In this document: in pieces, positions 23,601 to 38,600 of the stretch
Layout of the letters: each line of letters begins with the position of its first letter
How positions within the stretch are numbered: position 1 is the stretch's first letter
Assembly: GCF_032854445.1 (NCBI RefSeq)
Contig: NC_088307.1
Span: forward strand, 6,090,017-6,150,016
Direction: 5' to 3'
DNA: 60,000 nucleotides
DNA from: Liolophura sinensis
Lineage: Eukaryota > Mollusca > Polyplacophora > Chitonida > Chitonidae
The notes under the pieces: generated by a model
Database searches by the model: none
Told to the model about the DNA's origin: nothing
The model's input: the letters and a program-made list of their open reading frames with translations, nothing else
Position numbers and translations under genes: made by a program

Positions 23601-26600
23601 TGACTACCAATCCCTTTGGATGGATTGAAAAATACCCTGGATCATACCCTGGCCAGCCCCCTTGACATGCAGGGATGCGTGACTAAACTTATCTTAAGCA
23701 GGTTAACTTTAAAAATGTCTAGATGACTACACATCGCAAACATGTAACTTCCTACATTCTTGGTTCTTGGTCTTCAAGTACATGGAAATCGATTTCACAA
23801 GAACAATAAATGAACGCTAAAAATCACAGCATAAATAAAACAAAATTAAATCTTATGAATTGCGGAAATTTTTCTTACAAGGTTAAATTTTACGTGCACA
23901 ATTTACATGTGCACGTAACAAATATGATTTTTAATAAAATTTTATTTTCACACAATGCATTAACACATATTTCATTTCAATTTCCACTTCCCTTAATAAA
24001 CCAAGGTGTAGGGTTTTGAGTTATTTATAAACTCTGTCAATTCTGAATGGCCTTCAATGTCAACTCCCTAAAAACACATATAGGTAAATGATATGCAAGT
24101 ATTATTGACTGGCCAATGATACCCTCCTATGTGGACATAAAATGACCTCGAGTCCTTCACCACAGTCTCTCTGACAGAGAACATGGAACCGGGGGCAAAC
24201 CATTCTTCTGTGAATAAGGGAACATGATTCTCAAACTGCTCACATCACGCCATGTTTGCACTGTGCAATGGGTGTCCTTGTGTCAAAAAATCTAATTCAG
24301 AGAGAATAATGGTTTCATGGCTATTTAATTCACAAGTAATCTTAAGAACACTGCATTCTCACAAGATGTACTTGGATGTACAAATATGTAGAATGTTACA
24401 TACAGATGTGGTGTAGTGGCTTGTGGTACCATTATCAGCTGTGATCTGACACTGCACACGTATATACAATCCACTGTACATTCCCACAAGTGAGAAGGCT
24501 ATATCTGTTTGTGTTTGTGAACACAACTGAGCATCTTGTCAGCTGTGGCGTTACACTGCACACTACAATCCCACGTCTGAGAAGGCTATATCTGATTGTG
24601 TTTGTGAACACAACTGAGCATCTTGTCAGCTGTGGCGTTACACTGCACACTACATTCCCATGTCTGAGAAGGCTATATCTGATTGTGTTTGTGAACACAA
24701 CTGAGCATCTTGTCAGCTGTGGCGTTACACTGCACACTACATTCCCACATCTGAGAAGGCTATATCTGTTTGTGTTTGTGAACACAACTCAGCATCTTGT
24801 CAGCTGTGGCGTTACACTGCACACTACATTCCCACATCTGAGAAGGCTATATCTGTTTGTGTTTGTGAACACAACTGAGCATCTTGTCAGCTGTGGCGTT
24901 ACACTGCACACTACATTCCCACATCTGAGACGGCTATATCTGTTTGTGTTTGTGAACACAACTGAGCATCTTGTCAGCTGTGGCGTTACACTGCATACTA
25001 CATTCCCACATCTGAGAAGGCTATATCAGTATGTGTTTGTGAACACAACTGAGCATCTTGTCAACTGTGGCGTTACACTGCACACTACATTCACACAAGC
25101 TAGAAGGCTATATGTGTTTGTGAATACAACTGAACATCTTGTCAACTGTGGCATTACACTGCACACTACATTCCCACAAGTGACATCGCCACAATATTGT
25201 ACAATACTGCCAACATGGCGTTAGCCCATAACCATTCATTCCCACAAGTGAGAGTACAACATATTTATTTCATGGTGTGTTACGCCATACTAAAGAATAT
25301 TTCACGTATACGATGGCAGCCAGCATAATGGTTGAAAGAGTACAATACATATGTATGTTCATACAAGCCCTATGCAAGATGAAGCATCCTGTCAGCTATG
25401 GTGTGACAATGCACACTGTAGAACACTACACTTCCACAAGTGACATCACCACAAAATAATATTGCATTCCAACAAGTGTGAGTACAATACGTGTTTTCTT
25501 GAAATGCATATAATGCAAGATGGAGTATTCAGTCAACTGTGATATGACACATACTGCATACTTATGTAGAACTGCACTGTACATTCCCACAAGTGAGTGT
25601 ACAATATGCGCTTATAAGAGCACAATGCAAGATGGAGTATCCTGTCAGAATGAGAACTCAATCAATCATACGCCACCCAATTTACAACAGGATTAGAGGC
25701 ATTTCTCCACTTTTCCATTAACACAGCCTCACTACTGCATCAGTGCTGTTACAATCTTCACAGATAATCAAGAGAAGTGATTCAATCCAGATTGAGCTGT
25801 GCAGCAGTCAGATTGTTTGCAATGCTTGTGTTGTTGGTAAGAAAGTGTAGGGGGGGGGGAGTGGAGGGGGGGGAGGTGGAATAAACACCCATCTCATTTG
25901 GACTGTTTAATGTAATAGGTCCTTGACACTGGTTGGGACTAAGCAGGTCTGTCTCGGCAGCTCACCCCGCTGCTCAGCTCAAGACGTTTCACCCACGGCA
26001 CAGCCAGGACAGGTTAACAACAGCCAAAATGTCTGCAATCAATACGCCGGCGTCTAAATGGCTTTACAGTGGAGAGATGCATGTCTGGATCGACACGACC
26101 AAGCAATGCTCTGTTGTTTTTCTGCCAGACAACATTTGTCGTATCTATTACTGAGCACATAGTAAGCCAAATAAAAAGAAAAAAAAGATACATTCTTAAT
26201 ATCATCATGGGAATCAAAGACACTGTGAGTACTCCAACTGCCAACATAACATCACATGGGTGATTTTAAATGTGCCTTCAAAAGTAAGAAACAGCTAATT
26301 TTTCTGACACCAAAAAAAAAAAGAAAAAAAAAGCCAAACTTCAGCTATTTATAGGTATACATGCATAATGTATATGTCTGTGCATAAACACTAGGTGTCT
26401 TTTCCTTTCACAAGTCTTCAAGTAAATACCGGTTCATGTAAAATTTCACCTTCCACAAACATGTATGGACTGTGTTCCAATTTAAACCCTCCATTAAAAC
26501 ATATGTGAGCATGTAAACTTTCAGGGTATATTCAGCTCTGCTTGTTATTTTAATAATAACGACAAGATGAGGGTCCCCTGCAAACTAAAATGGCTAAAAG

Positions 26601-29600
26601 GCGAGTTTTTATGATAGTTGTTCGATTGAATATACATCTTCTATAGTGGTGGTTGTCGGCTCAACTGCACTGTTAGCAGATTCCGTAAAATCTCGTCGTA
26701 TGGCAGAGTTACCTTGTGAGAGCCCTCACCTTGTCCAGTGATTTATAGATTTTAGACCCCAGTACTTGGCGGTCAAATTCAGTTAAAAACTGGGGTTATA
26801 AAAGCTCAATTATGTGTTTTTCTGGTGCCAAATACTCCAATTTCTGGATTAAACCTGAACTGAATAGACGTGATTTTCACAGCCAAGATGGCAAAAATGA
26901 CAGCCTCATTTCGACGACACGCGTTGAGTAACTGGACTCAACCCGTGTTGCTTCCCCCCACCTACAGTGTTCAAAGACAGACTGCCATCACAAAAATCTG
27001 TCACTGCCCTGATTTGACACCAAGCATCCTTTTAACACGTAATGCTAATCACATACCATCTGTCTTGAGCAACTTCATGGTCAGTCCGGCAAAAGCAGGT
27101 CAATCTGCATGGCAACCTTGATAAATCTGCGTGTTGACCTGCGTAAATTTGTACAAGCAGAACCTTGTCTGCTAAGCACGTGTAATGTCGCATTTCCGAT
27201 TTACAGAATCTTCGTATTAAAAATCTACAGTGTAAAGTGCAAAGTACAGTGCACAACAACAACCTGCTGGCACACGTATCGGTTTTATATAGAGACGAGA
27301 CAGCTGTTTGAATCAATTACTGAATCTACTCCGTGAATTTAGTGTTTGTGATTAAAATTAGTTTACTAATACATGGGTGTATACATGTATCTCTGTGGGC
27401 CAAGTAATCACAGAGACAAATTCAAATCGATTCTGCATGTAGGTCTTAAATTTTGTAGTAACAGGCTCAGAATGGAAGATTTTTGCATCCAACCTATGTC
27501 ATCAAAAAAATTCCCAAGAGAGCCCCCTTTTCAAGCTGGAATCAAACATCACGTTCTTCCCAGGTTGAGGCTCATACTTGACCCTCTTGCTTTGGCACCC
27601 AGAAATGTACTGCTTAGAACATCGCATATTAAGCAACAGGAGTTCAGGTGAAAACAACATAAACCCCACCAAATGCATTTGCTTGAAAAGCATAAAATTT
27701 ATTTATTTATCTCATTGGTGTTTTACACCGTACTCAAGAATATTTCACTTATACGACGGCGGTCAGCATTATGGTGGGTGGAAACTGGGCAGAGCGCGAG
27801 GGAAACCCACGACCATCTGCAGGTTGCAGACAGACCTTCCCACTTACGGCTGGAGAGGAAGCCAGCATGAGCTGGACTTGAACTCACAGCGCCCCCCTTT
27901 TGTGAGAGGTCTGTGGTTACCATAACAACAGCACAAGTGCACAAATGTGTCCACCACAAATGAAAAGTTAATGTGGAACACAGTTTCCAACAGGAAAACA
28001 TTTCTACTTACGGGAGTCATGACATATCATCATTTGTGTATCTAGATGTATGTATCCACCAAAAATTAAAACTCTATGTGGAAAACAGTTGGAGTTGCAG
28101 CCCGGAAACAAAATCATATCTACATGTATTTATATAAAATTTATAGGGAAAATGGCAATCTCGTAATCATGACAAAAGCTGCACAAATGGACAAAGGTGA
28201 GTCGTGACGCATCACATCGGTTTATGTATGTATTAAAACTCTACATGGAAAACAGTTGGAGTTATAGCCTGAACAAGAAATCATATTTATCTACATGGTA
28301 TACATAGGGAAATGGTAATATGGTAACCATGACAACCGCAGAAATGGACAAATGTGAGTCACCACACATCGTTATCTGTGTATCTATGTATCCACCAAAA
28401 ATCAAAACTCGATGTTGAAAACTGTTGGAGTTATATTCATTTATTTATATGATTGGTGTTTTACGTCGTACTCAAGAATATTTCACTTCTAAGACGGCGG
28501 CGAGCATTATGGTGGGTGGAAATTGGGCAGATCCCGAGGGAACTTGAGTTATGGCCCTGACATGAAATCATATCTATTTATATACATGTAGTATACATAG
28601 GGAAATGGGAATCTGGTGACCATGACAACCGCGGAAATAGACAAATGTGAGTCACAACACATTGTTATCTGTGTATTTATGTACGCACCAAAAATTTAAA
28701 CTTTGCGCAGAAGACAGTTGGAGTTATAGCCCAGACGCGAAATGATATCTATTTAATATATATAAGGATATTGGCTAGCTGGTTACCATGGCAAACCTGG
28801 AAAATGAACAAACGTGAGTCAAGTCATCTGTGTATCTATGTATCCACCAAGAACTAAAACTATGTTCAAAACTGTTGGAGTTGTAGCCCGGACACGGACG
28901 GACAGGCGGACACCATCACTATAACATAATACGCTTCCCCTCATGGCAGGGGCATACAGAAAGGTTAGTCTGGTGTAAGGATCATTTTTCTCCCATCAAA
29001 AGTGTGTCAGGGGTCATGTTATTGGCGAGATTTTCCGAGCTGTCAGTGACAGTTACCAAACCAATAATGCCAAGGAAACTTTGGTGGATAGAAAATGTAC
29101 CCATATCCTTTTACTGATACATTGTTGCAATGTAAAAGTGGTAGTAGGGGCACTTGGAAGGGCAGGAGCATTTTCCAAATCCACAATGGGAAGTTCACAT
29201 ACCAGGGCAAGGCTGACATTTCCCCCTTAAACTTCATGCAACACAACATGATCTTGGCTCCCCTCTTCCTGAAGAATAAGTGTCTTAGAGGCAATGTAAA
29301 TTTGGTCACAGCTATTCAGTGAGCTAAGCTCCCCTGGGTGCTTACAACGTAAGTCAAGCATATGATGTACATATACCTGTATGGAGGATTTTCTAGTGCT
29401 TCTTTGTTAAATGTAACAACAAATAACTGAACATGGGTGATTTTATTACATACATGTACAGTATTTCTGATCCGAATAAGCCCTGTCTGTTTTTTACGTA
29501 GGTTATTTATTTTTGATGTAATATTTGTTTATTTCTTTCTTTTAACAACGGAACATGCAGGGTTTATGGCTGTTTCATTATATCCGTGTAGTCTGAGCAG

Positions 29601-32600
29601 GATAAGCCTTATCTCTGAATCTGGAAAATCTTTACTTTTGATATAATGTTTATTAGTTCCTTTCTTTCCTTTAACACAACAACCAACAACTCAACATGCA
29701 TCACCATGGTTTATATCTGTATTATTATACAATGTACATCTCTAACCAGGATAATATACTTGTAAAAGTATATGTATATCTAACAACAATTATAATCAGA
29801 AATGACCCTCAAATGAAATTAAACTTTCTCTATATAAATATATATTTCATATATGTTTTCACGTTCACAGATTTAACGGTCGCTAAAGTGGAACTAAACT
29901 TAATGCCAGGTTATAGTCGTCGTTTAAAACATACATAAACTGAATCTTACAGGAAAAAAAAAATTAATTTTGAGTTTCTGGTAACAAAAATTTGGACTTC
30001 CATGAATCCTTGCTTGTCTCATCCACACCTGCATGAACATGTCAGATTTCTGAAATGCTAACTCTGCTTACGCCAAGGTGTTTGGAAAAAAAAAAAAAGT
30101 ATCAAGATGCTGGAAAATGGTCTTAGCACCGAGGTGTGGAAAGCTGTCATGGCACTTAGATGCTGGAAAATGGTCTCAGCACCGAGGTGTGGAAAGCTGT
30201 CATGGCAAAAGATGCTGGAAAATGGTCTCAGCACCGAGGTGTGGAAAGCTGTCAAGGCAAAAGATGCTGGAAAATGGTCTTAGCACCGAGGTGTGGAAAG
30301 CTGTCATGGCACCAAGATGCTGGAAAATGGTCTCAGCACCGAGGTGTGGAAAGCTGTCAAGGCAAAAGATGCTGGAAAATGGTCTTAGCACCGAGGTGTG
30401 GAAAGCTGTCATGGCACTTAGATGCTGGAAAATGGTCTCAGCACCGAGGTGTGGAAAGCTGTCATGGCAAAAGATGCTGGAAAATGGTCTCAGCACCGAG
30501 GTGTGGAAAGCTGTCATGGCAAAAGATGCTGGAAAATAGTCTTAGCACCGAGGTGTGGAAAGCTGTCATGGCACCAAGATGCTGGAAAATGGTCTCAGCA
30601 CCAACAAGTGGTGCTGAAGGTGTGGAAAGCTGTCATGGCACCAAAATGCTGGAAGATTGTGTTATCAGCAACATGTTAGAAAATGGTGTCAACAAGTGGT
30701 CGACAACACCTATGTGTATAGGTTTGGAAATGGTCTCTGTGCCAAGGTGCTGGATAGCTGTCACAACACCAAGTTCCTGAGAAATGGTGTTAGCAACAAC
30801 ACGTTAGAAACTAGTGTTAGCACCAAAATGGTTGACAGCAATGACATGTATAAGCTGGAAAATGATCTGAGCACCAAGTCAGTCAAATGATGTTAGCGAA
30901 AACAAGTCAAAAAATGGAATATGGTCAACAGTGGTCTGTGCACCTACATGTACATATACATCATATGCTGCAAAATGGTTTCAAAACCAAGATGCCTGAT
31001 AATGGTCTAAACACCAATTTGCTTGGAAAAGGCCACACACAGGAATCAATGTGGCTTTGTTGACAGATTTTATAACAAAGACATTTTTCAAACAAATTGG
31101 AACTGTCTCTGTGCGCTGAATGAAGCCTTACAGTAATGAAGTATATTTTTAACTTCCTCAACAGAAGAGTCTGCATGGCTTTCTGACGACCTTCGGAACC
31201 CCTGAAAAGCCCCAGTCAGTCTGACCTCTGCGTTCACACATTCAGGGCAGACTGCCAACTCTGCAGATCAAGATGTACATGTATATGCACCTGCATTCTT
31301 CGTCTTTACATGCCCATGTACAATGTCCTTAGCACCAACGTTAATAAAATGCAAAATCAAAACGGCACCATGACTCCCTACCTTTAGATCATGATATACA
31401 TGTAAATTGAAAGATTATTTCAATGAGTAACGTAATTTTTGATTTTGCTGATATCTGCTGATGTTTATAACAATGGATTGATGACTTCCTTCACTTCTTG
31501 AAAATGCAACCTCATATATTTTTTAACATTAGTTTATGCACTGTTATTGAGGGTGCCTGAGAAAAGAAAAGTGTGCAAAGTTACTCTCTGTAAATAAAGT
31601 TTCATTCATTTATACACAGACAGGTCTTCTGTGTTCTTCAACAACAACAACAACAACAACAAAAATAAAAAAGCGCAAAAACAGATAAAATGAAATGAAG
31701 TCTCATAATCTACCATAAATCTTTGGTTTCAGTGCATCCTGAAATTAATTTCCTTTTTAAGATTCTATTCGGACACAAATTTTACATCGTTTTGCCATGT
31801 AAAATCACTATTAAGAACTGAATGAAATCTATTCTCTGTTTATTGTGTTTTTAGATTTTCTTTTTCCCAAATAAAATCAAAGATTTTCTAATACACAGTA
31901 AATCGGCTATAATTTTGTTTAATTTTTTCACCAGCCACAAGAACATGTTATCACCCTACTGTACAATTATACTGTAATTCTTCAGCCTTTTCGCACATGT
32001 GCAAGGCACTATTATTTCTTTCCAAAATATAATTATAAATTTAAAAAAATGTGCATAAAGTGCACTGAAAGTTGCTCTTTCATGTGTGAAAAGGTTGAGG
32101 AATTAGGGTGCCGGTAGAAGAGAAGGGTGATCATTGGTGAAAAATCATGTGAAATAATTTGTGATTTACTCTAAGTCACAAAAAATTTCACATGCAACTT
32201 ACATGTTGTTCAACATGGTGATAGAGTTAGTGAAAACTTCAATCAAATTATAAGCTATTTACAGATTAACCCTAGTGTATATGAAAATTCCTCACCCAAG
32301 GATAGGATTGAACTCATGACACCTGGAGTGACCCAGCCTACAAATGCCTTTAATATATTGCTATTTACCAACACTAATACATTTTCCAAACATTCATCTC
32401 TCCTTCCAAACATGCCTTGATCCCTTTCAACCAACCTCCTCATGTTACACTGGGTCTTGAGGTGATAAAAGCAACAAGTGGAATTGGGTTGGAAATACTT
32501 CTGTATAAAAGCCAAATCCATCATCTTCCGGCCATAAATCAGGAGAATACATGGCAGTGGCTGCCGTCATTACTCACCCCTCTATCTTCCCCTAATGGCA

Positions 32601-35600
32601 GCTGTGAACCAACCACCACTGCTATTCTGGCTTCCCACGATCATGTTTTTAAATGCGACTTAGGAAATTGACCCTTCTCTTTTTTTCCTTCCTTTGGGCC
32701 GCACAGCTCACTGCGGGGACGAGGTGCGGTGCATTAGACTGACCGACAGCATGAAAGATAGGGATATACATGTATGTGACTCGCTATAGAACCAAAAAGG
32801 CAAGACTTCCATCAAACAGATATGTTCATACACACAGGCATGTATTTCTGTTTGATTAAGCAGGAGGAATCAAACAGCCACTAGCTATAATAGAGGCCTA
32901 TATTGAAATGACATGTTTCCTTTATATCCTGGCCATAAACCCACATAAAGCAGTTGACCTTAACTCATAATTTTAGGGACTGGGAAGTTCGAACAAGGCT
33001 ATCACGACAAATATAATAAATATTTTTTTTTCTTGACAAGCATATATTCTTAATGTAGAAGTATTTGTATGCTCCTTTTGAACCTGTTCAATAATCTACT
33101 TTTCTAAGTCCAGGGTGTTCAAAAAGGGTAAGTAGCAGGCTGCAGACAGCTGTCTACTGCCGTCCCCGTAGCAGACGGCTGTCTACTGCCGTCCCCGTAG
33201 CAGGCTGCAGACGGCTGTCTACTGCCGTCCCCGTAGCAGGCTGCAGACGGCTGTTTACTGCCGTCCCCGTAGCAGGCTGCAGACGGCTGTCTACTGCCGT
33301 CCCTGTAGCAGGCTGCAGACGGCTGTCTACTGCCGTCCCCGTAGCAGGCTGCAGACAGCTGTCTACTGCCATCCTCGTAGCAGGCTGCAGACAGCTGTCT
33401 ACTGCCATCCCCATGGCCGCCTATTTAGAATATTCTTACTCTTTAAATCAATAGTAATTGTGACATAATTACTTTCAATTCAGACGCCTACTTTTGAACT
33501 CTGACCTCCTCCTCCAATCATAAATGAAAACTCTGTAAGTCTTCAACGTATGCATTCTGACCTTCAGTAAATACAACTGAAACTGACAACAATGAACTGA
33601 ACAAACAAATCAATATGCCAATTACAGCTTCTCAGACAAGGAATCTTTAATCATGCAACATCAACTGGCTTAATTTTTTTTTTTATTCCTCAAAAAGTAA
33701 ATCAAAGTAATATATTTTCCTTGAAATTTCCTTGGCTGGCATCCCTGTACTGATAATCTAGAAGCCACTAATGTACTGGCAACCAAGGATTAGTGTAACT
33801 CACAAACCTATACAAGACATATGTAAGAATACTGGACCAGCTTTCAATGGGATTTGCCAGCCATAGCTTTGTCCTTTGAAGCCTGCATGTTTAATAATGC
33901 TGTGTCCAGTAAGTGATCAACATTCGTGGAAGACCACTTGTCTTCCACCACTAAGGTGGGCATACGCCTACATGTACATACATACATGTATATCTCTACA
34001 TCACACACTCGACATTTTGACATGTTATCAAGACTCTCTGAAGACAGACTGTACTCGGGACCGAAGAAAAATGTCGGTTTTGGCAAGGTGTCGGTGTATT
34101 AAACATGGGCAAGTAGCCTAAAACAACAACACGTGTATTGTACATACATATGTTTAACTAAACGTGTTAAAAAGCACAGTGATGCATAGCAACAAACTAT
34201 GGAAAGAAGCTGACCTGTACTTTACTCTAGTACATACGCATAACTACTTTACAAAAAATCGAACTCTATCACTCAAGTTCATTTCGCAACGCTTTGCCAG
34301 TCTACTGACCATGGTTGGATGTTGTGAGGGCAATAGCGGGGAAAATTGTGATGGCAACTGTTGTTTGAGGCATTTTATTCAGTCACTGAGATACTCATTG
34401 TCAGGTATGGTACCGTATCAAGACAGGAGATCACCACCTGCTGAACTAGGCAAGAGGTCAAATAAACAGATTATCTCCCTCACCGCTAATCTTCAGTCAC
34501 CTGGCAAGCAGGCAAGTTGAAGCCAAACTCAGAATCCGTCAGGCGCTGCGCGATACTCTGCCTCAGATTAGACAAGACAGATCAACACTCACTGAAATGT
34601 TTGAGCTACAAACCACTGTCTGTGTTCAGAACAGACAAGAGTCAGTTTACTGAGGGCAATTAACATTACTGTCAAATGGAAGAGAAAAAGGACCAAGAAA
34701 TGTTGTCGGTTTGGACAGGATGTCGCTTAATTAAGGTGTTGGTGTTGAGAGTCCATTGTAATATACATGTACATGTATGTGAACTGGTTCACATAAAGGA
34801 AATCAAATTTATTATTACAAACATTCAAAACCTATTGCTTAATGGTAAAATTCTATTTGCCATCCCATCTGATTCTTGTCTCTGTTTGACAATCACACCG
34901 CTTGTTGAATATGTTTACTATTACTGTAGTACTGGGATGTACCCTAAATCCTCCAAAAAATCTGACCCGTAAGGAATATAATCGTTCTTTGTAGCCAAAA
35001 TGACCTAAAATTTCGCCCCCAAAAATGCATTTTCAGAGGCAAATAAATGTCACAAAATATTATTTTCAGTGCTGAAACTGACAATTTTCCAGTGGAATAT
35101 CATCCTAGGTTCCAAGTAAACCTCAAAACACTTGTCTAAAATCAATAGAACTTTCAGGGGAAAAAAAGGAAGGTTAGTCCAGGACGAAATTATGGCCAAT
35201 TTAATTTGAATGTAATTTATTTTGAAGATGAAAATGTATGATAAACGTGTGCATGTGCATGCACTTTTGTGGTGGAAACTGTGGAGGATTTAGGATGTGC
35301 ATGTATTTATTTATTTATATGACTGTTGTTAAATTATACTCAAAAAGCTGTCACTCAACAAGGCCAGTTCTGAGCCTACTCCCAGTGAAGGCATGAAAGG
35401 CAGGGACCTTCATCTACTTTCGTCAATGATTAAGTTGCTCATTTTTCCAGACTCTGAGAGTTTTATTGATTTTAGAAAGGTGCTTTGAGAGGTGTTTGGA
35501 AGGCAGATCATATCCTACTGGGAATATATAAATTTTAGCACCAGAAGTAATGTCTCATGACATTTATTTGCCTCCAGAAATGCTCATTTGTGGTCGAATT

Positions 35601-38600
35601 TTTTGATGACTTAGGGTATGTCAAAAAGCTGATCGACACACATAATGGAGCAGACATGTAAATGCAAGATGGTCCTCAACGAAAATGGTTCTGTACAACA
35701 AGTCTGATTATCATGGGCAAGCTCAGTGGATTTAATACACGTTTATGTTCTCCATAAACACTGATTTCCCCACAGCAAGACGCAGGTTCAAATCCAGCTG
35801 GAGCTAGTTTGGTTGCATTTCAATGTTTTTTCAAATACTCTCGTTGCCTACACCTATAAACCTGACTGTGGTTGTATATGTAAAGGATGCAGAATAAACG
35901 CTGATTGGCCGACAGCTGAGATAGATTTTTCTGGGTCAAACTTTGCACCTTTGGTCATGCTTGAATAAATCTGCCATTCAGAATTCAGCTGAAGCTACGT
36001 TCACACTATGCCCGAAAATCAGTCTAAAGTCCAAACTGATTTTTGGACGTTTTCGGTAGGTTGCATTCAAACAACTTCGCACACAAAATGGGTTATGTGT
36101 GATGATCTACATGTACGCTTTGAAGCTCTAGCTGATCAGTAACACAGCAGTTCACATCCAGATCATTACAACTTATGCACAACACGAGTATTCCAGCATT
36201 ACGCTTACTACATTTAATTTTGTTTGTTGTTTTTCTAACGTGAAATGTAGCACAAGGTTTTATCTGTTAAATATCATAAGGTAGCCAGTTTTCAATACCA
36301 GCTGAAACCAAGCTGGCTCGCTAAAACCAAAATCAAGTGAGCGCTGTCAAATCTCACATGCTGAGGAATTTCTTTTACAATAAAAATATCTATCTACGCA
36401 CCTTTCAGGTGAGGCCAGATCTCGGCTTGTGTTGTTTTGATAACCAACTTGGCAAGATAGCTGATAAATTCCGGGTGACAGGAATTTTTTTAAGTCCTTT
36501 TAAAATGTATACAGGTACATTGTCCCTCAAATTTCAACAGCAAAAGTGCATTTTGAAGGCCATAAAATATTATTTCTGATGCTGAAAGTTAAATTTCCCC
36601 AGCATGACATCCTCCTACCTCCAAATAAACCTCAAAAATAACTTCCTGAAATCAGCAGAACTCTCAGAATCTGGGAAAATGAGCAACTTATGACATTTAC
36701 CGTACTTTGATTTGTTGGCCATAAATTCATTAAAAACGAAAGAACAAAACTTTGCTTGAGGGGTAACACGGCAGGCTGATGTTTATTTTTGTGATTACTA
36801 ATGACTGATAACAAGCTCAGACAAACAGCACATGTACGTCCATGTGCAGGCATGTGTGCTGATACATATACTACCTATTTTTACACACCTCATATTGATC
36901 CAGGTTACATGTACATGAACTGATTTAATGATGGTCATATGAACCATGCACACGGATGCAATACATTACAGTTCTTACCTGCCTGTTTATAAACACACTG
37001 CTTTTTTCTTAATTATAGTTTTCGCAAGCCATGCCCGTAACAAAATTGGGTAAATTTAATATTGATATACATTTATCACATGTACATAAGGAAATCTGTT
37101 CATATTGTGTACATATATATATACATGTATATATATGTTCATATTCTGCACATATGTATATACATGTATATATATGTATATATATATATACACACACACA
37201 CACACAAACATGTATATAAATAACGGTAACTGTACGCACATGTAAAGTCAATAACACAAAAATTACGCACTTCCTTGTTTGCTCACCATGACCACTCTTA
37301 TAAACCTTCCAGAGTTGACAGAAGAAGTCTATATGAATATACATGACAACATAGTACAGTCTGTCAACACACAGCACAAGTCAGTATTAAATATCCACCA
37401 TTTTATCGTACCCTAATTCCTCAACATTTTCGAACATGAAAGAGCAACTTTCAGAGCAATTTACATCCATTTTTGATTTGATTTTGGAGACAAAACAATG
37501 TTCGCTGGATTGGCTGATTTCAGGGCTTCACACAAAAAGTATAATTTTATCAGTTTTCACAGAATATTGCCTCAGAATATGCTTGAATAAACAACCTGCA
37601 AACATGAGAAAAGGTTGAAGAATTACAGTATTAGTCTATTAAATATTTATTTATATATATTTATTAAATAAACTATTGGCCCTATTTCTTTAAATGTTCA
37701 CTTGTGTTGTTTTAAGAACAGTTTAAGGGCCTAAATGAAAAAAATTATACTGTAAGTTCTTTGAAGACATGACATTGACAATCTCACCAAAAATAGATCA
37801 TGCCCATAATCTATACATTAAGGTGGGTAAACTGCATTCAAAGTTGATCTTAAGCATGTGAAATGGTCAAAAATAGTGTGCAGATATTAAACTATGTAAC
37901 CTACTACCTGGCTTCCTTTAATTAAATGTATAGATAGCACAAACTGTGCACTAGCTTTGTCAGTTTCCAGCTTCTTTATGACAGCTACTTATGACAGATT
38001 GAAGAGAAAATCAAAACAATTGTGAATTTAGAAAACAAATTCCTGTTAATGACCATTTAGTTTTTAAGACAGCTGAAGACAAACTGAAGACTAGACAAAC
38101 AAGAGCTATATTTATTTATTTATTTATTTGATTGGTGTTTTATGCCGTACTCAAGAATATTTCACTTATACGACGGCGTCCAGCATTATGGTGGGTGGAA
38201 ACCGGGCAGAGCCCGGGGAAAACCCACAACCATCCGCAGGTTGCTGGCAGACCTTCCCACGTACGGCCGGAGAGGAAGCCAGCATGAAGATAACTTTACT
38301 TATGGTAATTAGAGTCGTCCTGGAATATTAGAACCAGGCTTTAAAAAAGCAGGCTTCTACACAATTACAATTTTGTTACATCAGTGCTATCTTTTTTATC
38401 ACTTTTATGTCACTGTCAACAAAAAAATAATTACATTTTAATTATACTGTATTTGTAAAATTCAAAATACATGTAGATATATGTATGTTCAATATTCATA
38501 AATATGTTTACTTCACTTCTCATGAGTCACTGATTCTGCACAAACACTAACATGTACATGTACTCAATTTTAAAGCATAAGTAACACTTTACATAACTAT

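Noticed and set aside
26870-27121. Plus-strand frame starting at an AAGATGGC context
   Set aside because: Start context is attractive, but there is no convincing donor, domain or promoter around it and it lies inside a GPSM2 intron; left uncalled.
33133-33418. CRISPR-like array
   Set aside because: Units are contiguous with no unique spacers; it is a minisatellite in a eukaryotic intron.
37009-37377. 122-codon minus frame with Cys-rich periodic segment
   Set aside because: Translation of a TA/CA low-complexity stretch.
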